Below, piece after piece: positions 51,891 to 59,270 of a stretch of 63,426 nucleotides of DNA. The DNA is taken from assembly GCF_022968395.1 (NCBI RefSeq), contig NZ_JALJQZ010000023.1, forward strand, positions 1 to 63,426, in the 5' to 3' direction. How positions within the stretch are numbered: the stretch's first letter is position 1; each line of letters begins with the position of its first letter. The notes beneath the pieces are model-generated. The model saw only the letters and a list, made by a program, of their open reading frames with translations. It made no database searches and was not told the origin of the DNA. Source of the stretch: Affinirhizobium lemnae (GTDB taxonomy: Bacteria > Pseudomonadota > Alphaproteobacteria > Rhizobiales > Rhizobiaceae). The position numbers and the translations under genes were made by a program.

Positions 51891-52020
51891 GGAAAATCCA
51901 CAGCAGGCTGGCAATGTCTGATAGTGCTAACCGATCGCGTGCCGGACAGCAATATGTGCAACTGCGTTGACAGGCAGGATGGCGCTGCACGGAGGCATGT
52001 GTAACCGCCAGTTAGCGGGA

Positions 52021-52605
52021 TCAGAATGGATTCCATGTCGGCTGCTGTGTGAACTTCAGATAACCGACATTGACGCCCAAACGCGCGCCAAGCCCTGTGC
52101 GGATGGGAACGAGGACGATCTGGTCGTTGCGCAGCGCCGTCATCCCAACCCCTGCCACTACGAAGGCGGAGCCGCTGACACCGCCAAAGCGCGCATACAG
52201 GCTCTGGATATCCGGCAGATTATAGACCAGCATCATGGTGCGGGCGCCCTGGCCGCCATAGTCCAGACCCAGAGATGGTCCCTGCCAGAAGGCCGGGTGC
52301 TGACCTGCATTCTTTGTGTAAAGCTCGCCCTCGCCATAGGTCAGACCGGCGATGAATGCACCGGACCCTTCCTGGCCGAGGATGTAACCGTTCGGCAAGC
52401 CATATTGTGAGAAGGCTTTCTCCACCACCTTGGCCAGCCCGCCGCTGGTGGAGCCGAAGAAGCCATGTCCGGCATCGACAATTTCCTGCACTGAATATTG
52501 CGATCCCGATTGAGCCTGTGCGGGCGTGGACACAATTGAAACCAGCGTTGCGCCGAGTGTGGCGACTACGAGCCGGGCAACAGCGGAAAGTCTTCTGATG
52601 ATCAT
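52021..52605 (-). CDS. eipA: EipA-like envelope integrity protein (DUF1134)
   Basis: The 194-residue periplasmic protein has a Sec signal peptide (residues 1-31, ending TPAQAQ). It has the DUF1134 core GHGFFGSTSGGLAKVVEKAF, LTYGEGEL and GPSLGLDYGG. EipA of Brucella, in this family, is a small beta-barrel protein needed for cell-envelope integrity. The gene is divergent from chpT, with a near-consensus CtrA box between them. Confidence 0.85.
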   Translation of the reverse strand: MIIRRLSAVARLVVATLGATLVSIVSTPAQAQSGSQYSVQEIVDAGHGFFGSTSGGLAKVVEKAFSQYGLPNGYILGQEGSGAFIAGLTYGEGELYTKNAGQHPAFWQGPSLGLDYGGQGARTMMLVYNLPDIQSLYARFGGVSGSAFVVAGVGMTALRNDQIVLVPIRTGLGARLGVNVGYLKFTQQPTWNPF

Positions 52606-52671
52606 GGGCCTGTCCGTTTGTTCGAAAATCGTATGCCTGGGTCACGGCTGCACTATTCTGCTGCCATCCTG

Positions 52672-52686
52672 TTAACAACCGGTTTA
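52672..52686. promoter_or_regulatory. Near-consensus CtrA box TTAA-N7-TTTA
   Basis: TTAA-CAACCGG-TTTA differs by one base from the CtrA consensus TTAA-N7-TTAA. It lies between the divergent eipA and chpT genes, about 67 bases from the eipA start and 140 from chpT. CtrA control of both genes would fit the cell-cycle context; this is unproven. Confidence 0.5.
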
Positions 52687-52823
52687 CCAAAAATGGTGTC
52701 ATTATGGCGGCGAAACACCGAACCATGTTGAGAAGAACAGGTCCGGGCAATCTTGCAATGTCAGTCCCTCGTGATGCGCGGCAGCCGCGCATGCGAGAAG
52801 CCACCGGAACAGGAACCGAATCC

Positions 52824-53471
52824 ATGCCGAAGAATCCGAACCTCACTCTGAGCGGTCCCGATCTGGCGGCGCTCCTGTGCAGCCGTGTCTGCCACGACGT
52901 CATTTCGCCGGTTGGCGCCATCAATAACGGTCTTGAACTGCTGGACGAAGGCGGCACCGATGCCGACGCGCTGGACCTGATCCGTACCTCCGCCCTCAAT
53001 GCTTCGGTTCGGCTGAAGTTTGCCCGTCTGGCGTTTGGTGCCTCCGGTTCCGTTGGCGCTTCCATCGACACCGGTGAAGCGGAAAAGGCTGCAAAAGACT
53101 TCGCCGCGGCGGAAAAGAAGACCGAGGTTACGTGGAGCGGTCCGCGCGCCATCATTCCGAAGAACCGAGTGAAGCTGCTGCTGAACCTGTTCCTCGTGGC
53201 CTACAGCGCCATTCCGCGGGGTGGCTCGATGGACATTGTCCTGGAAGACGTTGAGACCGACCCCAAATTCTCCATCACCGTGAAGGGCCGCATGCTGCGT
53301 GTGCCGGCCAAGTATGTGGAAATCAACTCCGGCACGCTGGAAGAGGCCATTGATGGACACACCATCCAGCCCTATTACACGGTACTTCTGGCCGACGAAT
53401 GCGGCATGGAGCTGAAACACGTTTCCTACGAAGACCGCATCACCTTTATCGCAGAAGGTACAGTAGCCTAA
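52824..53471 (+). CDS. chpT: Histidine phosphotransferase ChpT
   Basis: The 215-residue protein has the ChpT dimerisation/phosphotransfer helix with CSRVCHDVISPVGAINNGLE (His24 as the phosphorylated residue) and a degenerate ATPase-like C-terminal fold without nucleotide-binding boxes. ChpT relays phosphate from CckA to CtrA and CpdR. The start at 52824 follows AGGAA. It lies in a cell-cycle cluster with a receiver protein, CtrA and SciP. Confidence 0.92.
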   Translation: MPKNPNLTLSGPDLAALLCSRVCHDVISPVGAINNGLELLDEGGTDADALDLIRTSALNASVRLKFARLAFGASGSVGASIDTGEAEKAAKDFAAAEKKTEVTWSGPRAIIPKNRVKLLLNLFLVAYSAIPRGGSMDIVLEDVETDPKFSITVKGRMLRVPAKYVEINSGTLEEAIDGHTIQPYYTVLLADECGMELKHVSYEDRITFIAEGTVA

Positions 53472-53567
53472 TCGATAGTAACCTTTCATTAGCGCGAACT
53501 CTATAACCTCAACCCGCGTGCGAAAACGTGCGCGGGGTTTGGTCCATTTTGTCCAATGGAGGGTTCG

Positions 53568-53930
53568 ATGCAGCGCCTGATGATCGCCGACAGTTCCGAC
53601 ATCGTTCGCACGGTTGCCAAGCGCATTCTGACCGAACTCGATTTTCTGGTCATTGAGGCAACTTCGGGCCGGGAAGCAATGACCCGCTGCCAGGCGGAGA
53701 TCCCTTCGATCCTCATCGTGGATGCTGCACTGGATGGTGCGCTAGACCTGATTGCTGGCGTCCGTGAAATGCCTCAGGGCAGGGCAGTTCGCATCTATTA
53801 TTGCGTCATCGAGGCCGATCTTAAGAAGATGATGCAGGGCAAGCGGGCTGGTGCGGATGATTTCCTGTTGAAGCCCTTCGACCGCAAAATCCTCTCATCG
53901 GTCTTTGCCAACCTGCCCAAGGTTGCCTGA
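53568..53930 (+). CDS. Atypical single-domain response regulator
   Basis: The 120-residue receiver has the phosphoacceptor Asp52 (LIVDAAL) and the late Lys in FLLKPFD. The N-terminal acidic pair is reduced to one Asp plus Ser (IADSSD), and the switch Thr/Ser position carries Cys-Val (YYCVIE), so signalling may differ from CheY. GGAGGG precedes the ATG at 53568. It follows chpT with a 96-base gap and is probably in the same transcript. CpdR- or DivK-like roles are possible; it is not clearly either. Confidence 0.7.
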   Translation: MQRLMIADSSDIVRTVAKRILTELDFLVIEATSGREAMTRCQAEIPSILIVDAALDGALDLIAGVREMPQGRAVRIYYCVIEADLKKMMQGKRAGADDFLLKPFDRKILSSVFANLPKVA

Positions 53931-54075
53931 TCGGCACTTTTCCCCATCGATGAATTATTGAAGCGTGAGATGGCAGAGCATTCTGCTTTGCGCCTATGCC
54001 GCTGAGATTAGCCTGTATCGCGCCGCTTGCTGCCGCCCGAGCCTGGGTAGAGCTTCCTGTCTGGGACAAACGACA

Positions 54076-54105
54076 AAACGCCCGAAGCGTGAGCTCCGGG
54101 CGTTT
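54076..54105 (-). terminator. ctrA terminator, possibly bidirectional
   Basis: AAACGCCCG and CGGGCGTTT make a nine-pair stem with a 12-base loop. On the minus strand it is followed by TTTT. It lies about 30 bases downstream of the ctrA stop. Confidence 0.75.
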
Positions 54106-54135
54106 CTTGATGAAATCTGCGGGATGGCAACCGTA

Positions 54136-54837
54136 TCAGGCGGTTTCGGCGTATTCGCTGCCATCCGGCTCGCGCAGCACATAGCCACGGCCCCAGACAG
54201 TTTCGATGTAGTTCGCCCCACCGGCGGCATTGGCCAGCTTTTTGCGCAGTTTGCAGATGAAGACGTCGATGATCTTCAGTTCCGGCTCATCCATCCCGCC
54301 ATACAGATGGTTGAGGAACATTTCCTTCGTCAGAGTCGTGCCCTTGCGCAGAGAAAGAAGCTCGAGCATCTGGTATTCCTTGCCGGTTAGATGGACGCGC
54401 TGTCCACCCACTTCAACCGTCTTCGCGTCGAGGTTCACAATCAGCTCACCGGTAACGATGATGGACTGCGCATGGCCTTTCGAACGGCGGACGATGGCGT
54501 GAATACGTGCAACCAGCTCATCCTTGTGGAATGGCTTGGTCATGTAGTCGTCGGCGCCGAAACCGAGACCACGAACCTTGTCCTCTATGCCGGCCATGCC
54601 GGACAGGATAAGGATAGGTGTCTTTACCTTGGAAAGACGAAGCGTACGAAGAACCTCGTAACCGGACATGTCCGGCAAGTTGAGATCCAAAAGAATGATA
54701 TCGTAGTCGTACAGCTTGCCAAGGTCGACGCCCTCTTCCCCGAGGTCGGTCGTATAAACATTGAAGCTCTCGGACTTAAGCATCAGCTCGATGCTCTGGG
54801 CAGTCGCGCTGTCATCTTCGATGAGTAGAACCCGCAT
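54136..54837 (-). CDS. ctrA: Cell-cycle master regulator CtrA
   Basis: The 233-residue OmpR-type response regulator has the acidic pair EDD at residues 7-9, phosphoacceptor Asp51 ([11 protein letters not shown]), and switch and Lys residues in LILSGM and TKPF. Its winged helix ([21 protein letters not shown] and [10 protein letters not shown]) binds TTAA-N7-TTAA sites. CtrA controls cell division, flagellar and envelope genes in alphaproteobacteria. AAGGGG precedes the start. The upstream region has six GANTC sites and a nested dyad. Confidence 0.96.
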   Translation of the reverse strand: MRVLLIEDDSATAQSIELMLKSESFNVYTTDLGEEGVDLGKLYDYDIILLDLNLPDMSGYEVLRTLRLSKVKTPILILSGMAGIEDKVRGLGFGADDYMTKPFHKDELVARIHAIVRRSKGHAQSIIVTGELIVNLDAKTVEVGGQRVHLTGKEYQMLELLSLRKGTTLTKEMFLNHLYGGMDEPELKIIDVFICKLRKKLANAAGGANYIETVWGRGYVLREPDGSEYAETA

Positions 54838-54941
54838 AATTTTCCCCTTAACCGCCGCGAAGGTGTGGATTGCCCCCTAACGCGAAACGGATCCAGACGT
54901 TGCCTGATTTGGAAGCTGACACCAATTGGTTAACAAACTCT

Positions 54942-55224
54942 GACTCCCTTTGGCAAGGCATAGGAATTCGTTAAACAAACTTGGTATTCGCCTGATTTCT
55001 CTCGTGAATCTGCCAGCGCCATACCTGAATCTTTTTGGGAGGAAATTCCCCTAAGTGATTCATACGACTCATCATTGTCGTCGGCCGAATTCGGCCATGG
55101 CATTTACGGACCCTTAAATGATCGTCCCTATCATTAATGATGCCCGTAAATGAAAGGTTACCGCGCGGGAAAAATAATTAACGGCGCGGCAATTTTTATG
55201 TCCCAAGTGTTGCACTGCGGACTC
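54942..55224. promoter_or_regulatory. Cluster of GANTC (CcrM) methylation sites upstream of ctrA
   Basis: Six GANTC sites (54942, 55006, 55027, 55057, 55066 and 55220, first bases) lie in the ctrA-fliJ intergenic region, where about one would be expected by chance. CcrM methylates GANTC, and methylation state tunes ctrA transcription in Caulobacter. Several CtrA half-sites (TTAA/TTAAC) are also present (for example 54930 and 54971) but no full TTAA-N7-TTAA. Confidence 0.6.
55101..55152. promoter_or_regulatory. Nested inverted repeats between ctrA and fliJ
   Basis: CATTTACGG (55101-55109) faces CCGTAAATG (55144-55152). Inside lies a second perfect dyad, AATGAT-N7-ATCATT (55117-55135). A 14-base palindrome, GGCCGAATTCGGCC, lies just upstream at 55083-55096. 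The arrangement could be two superposed protein-binding sites or a structured RNA. No known motif is assigned. Confidence 0.55.
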
Positions 55225-55278
55225 AGGGTTTGAGAGAGTGAAATGGCCGGGGTCTCGCTATCCACGGGAGTATTGCGT

Positions 55279-55629
55279 ATGAAGACGCGTGACAGCCTTG
55301 TACGCCTGAAGGAATTTCAGGTGAATGAGAAACGAAGACAGCTGCAACAGTTGCAGATGATGATGGCCGAATTCGAACGGATGGCGAAGGAGCTGGAGCA
55401 CCAGATTTCGCTGGAAGAGAAGAAATCGGGAATTTCCGATCCGAATCACTTTGCATATCCAACATTTGCAAAGGCGGCTCGTCAGCGGGCTGACAACCTT
55501 CAGGTTTCCATTAAGGAGCTGAAGGTGCAGCAGGATGCAGCCGAACTGGCGCTTGAAGAAGCCCAGGCGGAACACGCAAAGGCAACGGCGCTTGAAGAGC
55601 GTGACGCTACGGTTCGGGTTCGCGCCTGA
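55279..55629 (+). CDS. FliJ-like flagellar export protein
   Basis: The 116-residue protein is almost entirely alpha-helical coiled coil (RDSLVRLKEFQVNEKRRQ to ALEEAQAEHAKA), matching the length and pattern of FliJ. FliJ couples the FliI ATPase to the flagellar export gate. The start at 55279 follows GGGAG; an upstream ATG at 55243 would add 12 residues. It is divergent from ctrA, which fits CtrA control of motility. Coiled-coil similarity alone leaves some doubt. Confidence 0.75.
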   Translation: MKTRDSLVRLKEFQVNEKRRQLQQLQMMMAEFERMAKELEHQISLEEKKSGISDPNHFAYPTFAKAARQRADNLQVSIKELKVQQDAAELALEEAQAEHAKATALEERDATVRVRA

Positions 55630-55661
55630 GCTCGTCCGAACCGTTCTAAAGAAAGACTAAA

Positions 55662-55694
55662 GCCACGCGAGGGTAAACCTGGCGTGGGCTTTTT
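55662..55694 (+). terminator. Terminator after fliJ
   Basis: GCCACGC pairs with GCGTGGGC through one bulged G across a loop of 13 bases, followed by five T residues (55690-55694). It lies about 35 bases downstream of the FliJ-like gene. Confidence 0.65.
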
Positions 55695-55742
55695 GTATGT
55701 TATCCGCATGATCTGGATAAGGACCCGTGCCGGGCTGACGAC

Positions 55743-56024
55743 CTATCTATGAATAATATCCTGCCAGTCAGGATGTCTTTCCACCTGTGCCTTGAAGAAG
55801 GGGCAGAGTGGAATGATTTTCCAGCCCTTCGTGCGCGCTTGCGCGACTGCAAACTCGGCAAGTGCCTGACCAGCTCCCTGGCCGCGCAGTGCATCGTCCA
55901 CCGGTATGTGATCGTTGATTATGAGGCGAGGGGAGGTTCGCGAATAGGTCAGCTCGCCGTGATGGCCGTCCAGTTGCGCCTTGTAAAAGCCATCCGAGCC
56001 CGTTTCGCCTTGCGTGATATTCAT
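55743..56024 (-). CDS. GNAT-like N-acetyltransferase (YidJ/COG2388 type)
   Basis: The 93-residue protein has the short GNAT-like pattern of COG2388: HGELTYSRTSPRLIINDHI, then LRGQGAGQALAEFAVAQAR as the acetyl-CoA loop and IIPLCPFFKAQVERHPDW. These proteins are about 90 residues and poorly characterised. GGAG lies before the start at 56024. The next 322 bases upstream hold no gene but contain the sciP terminator. Confidence 0.82.
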   Translation of the reverse strand: MNITQGETGSDGFYKAQLDGHHGELTYSRTSPRLIINDHIPVDDALRGQGAGQALAEFAVAQARTKGWKIIPLCPFFKAQVERHPDWQDIIHR

Positions 56025-56346
56025 GATTGTCTCCATTGGCGCAAGCCCGACCGATAAGTGCAGGACGCCTAGTACACATCATGGTTCTTTTTGGATTGGA
56101 GAATTGGGTCTTGGACGGTAAATGGTCAAGACCCCGCAGCAATGCAGCGCAACTGCACGCAGGGGAACCGGAAGAAGGGGGGAGGGCTTAATCCCGAGCG
56201 GGCGCTAACGCATCTGTCGAAGTGGTCTATGGCTGACGTGATGCGAATAGCGAGCGCGAAAAAGAACGCGCGCCTTGATGAGGCGCATGCAAAAAGCCCT
56301 GGAATGCCAGGGGATATTAAGGCGCAAATGCGCCTGTCATGCCCGG
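56025..56346. other. Intergenic region with sciP terminator and second hairpin
   Basis: No gene is seen in this stretch. It holds the strong sciP terminator (56291-56312), a second hairpin GGCGCA-AA-TGCGCC (56321-56334), and upstream sequence for the small acetyltransferase gene. Confidence 0.4.
56291..56312 (-). terminator. sciP terminator
   Basis: On the minus strand CCCTGG, loop CATT, CCAGGG is followed by C and five T residues. The stem lies about 35 bases downstream of the sciP stop. Confidence 0.85.
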
Positions 56347-56622
56347 TTAGTGGCGATACTGCTGGATCCGCGTCGTCCGCAGGCCTGCCAGGCCATGATC
56401 ATTGATGGAAGACTGCCAGGACAGGAATTCCTCAACAGTCAAAGTATAGCGTGCGCAGGCTTCCTCGAGGCTCAAAAGGCCACCACGCACCGCTGCAACC
56501 ACTTCAGCCTTACGACGGATAACCCAGCGGCGCGTGTTTGCCGGGGGCAGGTCAGCAATCGTCAGGGGGCTGCCATCGGGGCCGATGACATATTTTACTC
56601 GTGGACGGATCATTTCGGTCAT
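56347..56622 (-). CDS. sciP: CtrA inhibitory protein SciP (DUF1153)
   Basis: The 91-residue DNA-binding protein matches SciP: VKYVIGPDGSPLTIADLPP at the N-terminus, NTRRWVIRRKAEVV, the helix-turn-helix around GLLSLEEACARY, and GLAGLR near the C-terminus. SciP binds CtrA and its promoters and blocks CtrA-dependent transcription early in the cell cycle. The start at 56622 gives the family length. A near-consensus CtrA box and three GANTC sites lie upstream. Confidence 0.9.
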   Translation of the reverse strand: MTEMIRPRVKYVIGPDGSPLTIADLPPANTRRWVIRRKAEVVAAVRGGLLSLEEACARYTLTVEEFLSWQSSINDHGLAGLRTTRIQQYRH

Positions 56623-56673
56623 TGGACTCTCTACATTACACAAGACCACGAGAGCGACCGTAGCGCCGCAGCT

Positions 56674-56688
56674 TTAACAATTGACTAA
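56674..56688. promoter_or_regulatory. Near-consensus CtrA box upstream of sciP
   Basis: TTAA-CAATTGA-CTAA lies about 52 bases upstream of the sciP start and differs from TTAA-N7-TTAA by one base. GANTC sites at 56625, 56709 and 56740 flank it. CtrA activates sciP in Caulobacter, so the site is plausible. Confidence 0.5.
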
Positions 56689-56859
56689 ATCGAAAAGGCA
56701 AATTGTCCGAATCACTGTCCTCGACGAAATTATTGCGTGGAGTCTCGCGCTACTTTTTTAAATCAACAAATACTGATATACATGAGGTTGCTGATTGAAG
56801 CCGCTTGCTCCTGGACCCGCACCGACTGGAAACGGATCCAGATTGTTAAGGTGTCGAAA

Positions 56860-57888
56860 TCAGAGGCGTATTAGCGTCAGCTCTGTTTCTGCTGGACCTT
56901 CTGTCACGGTCGCTGTTCCCTGATGCACGAGAACCAGTTTCTCGCCTGCAGCGAGATAGGTGACCGTCGAGCCGGACAGGCTGACGGGAGCGGACGAGGG
57001 GAAGCGGAGTGTCGTCAAAGGTTCCCCGGTCTCCCTGTTCAGGCTCACACGATAGGCGCTGGTCGTTGAAACCGTGACCTTGAGATCGAGTTGATAGAGC
57101 CCCTCGATGGGAACGATCACCGGTTTGCCACCACCCGCAAGCGTGCTGCCAAGCGAGATGCCTCCCTGTTCCAGGCTCACGGTCGAAAAACCGGTGATGG
57201 ATCCGGAGGTCACCAGAGTCGAGCCTGCCTCGTTGCGCACCCGGCCAAGAGGTCGCATCGGCTGATTGATAGCGCCGTCGGGGCGTATGTGCAGTGCCGT
57301 ATTCCAGCTGACGCCATCGGAAGACACCTTGAACGAAAAGCTGTCCGAACCGGCAAGGCCCATCTCGGCGCGGCCGGACCAGTTGCTCTGGAACAGGATG
57401 GAGGCCGTATCACCGATGGCTGCCTTGTTGATGGTAACCCGGTGCGAATTGCCGGCATGGTTCAGCAGAACGGCGGGGGAGGACACCACAAACCTGTTGT
57501 AATCATCCGGTGCTGCGTCGATGCCCAGCTTCTTTGGGGTCAGCACCTGGGGCAGGGCCGGCCTGATCCAGTTCACGCCATCGAAAACCTTGAGGGCAGC
57601 CTCAGTTCGAAACCATGCCCGATACCCGGGCAATGGCTGCCAGAAGCTCCAGGACCCATCTCTCAGCGTTGCAATCATGCCATCATGGCCAGACCACGCA
57701 CCCGTCGCGCCCGGGCTCACTGCGTAACACGCCCCGTTCCGCGGATCTGTCGGAGGGAATTGAGACTCCATCTCGACGGTGAGTTGAACCAGGCAATCCA
57801 GCAGGTCCAGGGCGTCGTTGTGGGTCAGGTGCTTCTGTGCCTGGAACGGCAATACATATGGTAATGAAAGTCGCGGGCTCTTATCCAT
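56860..57888 (-). CDS. DUF2793 phage-tail-like protein
   Basis: The 342-residue protein opens with the DUF2793 signature LPYVLPFQAQKHLTHNDAL and includes YAVSPGATGAWSGHDGMIA and FWQPLPGYRAW. The beta-rich C-terminal region resembles tail-fibre or collagen-like receptor-binding domains (SSDGVSWNTALHI). DUF2793 proteins occur in phages and gene-transfer-agent clusters. No other phage gene is nearby. The start at 57888 gives the domain directly; an upstream ATG at 57948 would add 20 residues. Confidence 0.75.
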   Translation of the reverse strand: MDKSPRLSLPYVLPFQAQKHLTHNDALDLLDCLVQLTVEMESQFPPTDPRNGACYAVSPGATGAWSGHDGMIATLRDGSWSFWQPLPGYRAWFRTEAALKVFDGVNWIRPALPQVLTPKKLGIDAAPDDYNRFVVSSPAVLLNHAGNSHRVTINKAAIGDTASILFQSNWSGRAEMGLAGSDSFSFKVSSDGVSWNTALHIRPDGAINQPMRPLGRVRNEAGSTLVTSGSITGFSTVSLEQGGISLGSTLAGGGKPVIVPIEGLYQLDLKVTVSTTSAYRVSLNRETGEPLTTLRFPSSAPVSLSGSTVTYLAAGEKLVLVHQGTATVTEGPAETELTLIRL

Positions 57889-58363
57889 TTTTCTGATCTC
57901 CGGGTGTGAACAGTTCCGAAGATGGTTCACCAAGCTGCTGCCAACCATCTCCAGTGGGGCTAATCATAAGGGCATGGATAGAGGGTGGCGATTTGTGTGC
58001 TCTCTACTCTTCGGATGCTTGTCTATACTTTAGTAAAGTGTAAAAATACGAAGAATCGTAACGATGTTCCGTTGGGCCCAAACCTATCGGCAACACTGAA
58101 ACCCACTTATGCCCGAGATTTCGAGGGCGCCCGGGACGACTGGAGAGCGGATAGTTTTTCGGCAGTGGCTGCCGCTTTCCTAGTATCTTTGTTCGTTCTA
58201 ACGTCAGATTAAGAAGAGGTTGTTGGAAGATTTGCCGCAGCTGTCTTTTTTGCTTCACATTTCGAACGAAAACGTTATCAATCGGGCCAATGTTAAGAAC
58301 CCATAAGGGCCAAACATATTGAGGCGCGATGGCTTAGCCTGATCGCGCTGCGGGGGAAAATTA
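57889..58363. other. Intergenic region upstream of livH
   Basis: This stretch holds the promoter region of the branched-chain amino-acid operon. A 13-base palindrome, ACTTTA-G-TAAAGT (58027-58039), stands out and may bind an Lrp-, AsnC- or other regulator. Short open frames here show no convincing codon use or ribosome-binding sites. Confidence 0.35.
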
Positions 58364-59266
58364 ATGGAGTACTTCATCCAGCAGCTCCTGAACGGGCTGA
58401 CTCTTGGATCGATCTATGGCCTAGTCGCAATCGGCTATACGATGGTCTATGGTATTATCGGCATGATTAACTTCGCCCATGGCGATATATTCATGCTTGG
58501 TGGCTTTGCCGCACTGATCGTCTTCCTCATTCTTACGACATTCCTTGCGGGCATTCCGGTCGCCTTGGCGCTTTTGGTGATGCTTATCGTGGCAATGCTC
58601 GTGACGAGCCTATGGAACTGGACTATCGAACGCGTTGCCTACCGGCCGCTTCGCGGATCCTTCCGTCTGGCGCCGCTTATCACCGCGATCGGCATGTCCA
58701 TCGTTCTGTCGAACTTCATTCAGGTTACGCAGGGGCCGCGCAACAAGCCGATCCCTCCGCTGGTCAATGATGTGTATCACTTCGGTGATGTGACGATTTC
58801 ACTCAAACAGATCCTCATCGTTCTGGTGACGTCCGTTCTCCTGTTCGTCTTCTGGTACATCGTCAACAAGACGCCACTCGGTCGCGCCCAGCGTGCGACC
58901 GAGCAAGACCGTAAGATGGCAGCGCTGCTCGGCGTGGATGTGGACCGCACGATCTCTATCACCTTCATCATGGGTGCGGCGCTCGCGGCTGTCGCTGGCT
59001 CGATGTATCTCATGTATTACGGCGTGGCGTCGTTTGCCGATGGCTTCATTCCAGGCGTCAAGGCGTTCACAGCGGCCGTTCTCGGCGGCATTGGATCGCT
59101 CCCGGGCGCAGTGCTCGGTGGTCTTCTGATTGGCTTGATCGAGTCCCTCTGGTCTGCCTATTTCTCCATCGCCTACAAGGACGTGGCAACTTTCGCCATT
59201 CTTGCCTTCGTGCTGATTTTCAAGCCGACCGGCATTCTGGGCCGACCTGAAGTGGAGAAGGTGTAA
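58364..59266 (+). CDS. livH: Branched-chain amino-acid ABC transporter permease LivH
   Basis: The 300-residue permease has about eight transmembrane helices. It carries LivH signatures: LNGLTLGSIYGLVAIGYTMV at the N-terminus, NFAHGDIFMLGGF, the ATPase-contact loop ATEQDRKMAALLGVDVD, and FTAAVLGGIGSLPGA. With LivM it forms the channel for leucine, isoleucine and valine import. It is the first gene of livHMGF, with a four-base gap to livM. Confidence 0.93.
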   Translation: MEYFIQQLLNGLTLGSIYGLVAIGYTMVYGIIGMINFAHGDIFMLGGFAALIVFLILTTFLAGIPVALALLVMLIVAMLVTSLWNWTIERVAYRPLRGSFRLAPLITAIGMSIVLSNFIQVTQGPRNKPIPPLVNDVYHFGDVTISLKQILIVLVTSVLLFVFWYIVNKTPLGRAQRATEQDRKMAALLGVDVDRTISITFIMGAALAAVAGSMYLMYYGVASFADGFIPGVKAFTAAVLGGIGSLPGAVLGGLLIGLIESLWSAYFSIAYKDVATFAILAFVLIFKPTGILGRPEVEKV

Positions 59267-59270
59267 GATT

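Noticed and set aside
55021..55152. Full CtrA box TTAA-N7-TTAA in the ctrA upstream region
   Set aside because: Several TTAA half-sites occur, but none has a partner at the seven-base spacing.
56860..57888. Prophage or gene-transfer-agent cluster
   Set aside because: Only one phage-like gene is present; no capsid, portal, terminase or integrase gene lies near it.
57985..58212. 75-codon open frame upstream of livH
   Set aside because: It lacks a ribosome-binding site and family pattern, and overlaps a similar-length antisense frame, so it is taken as non-coding.
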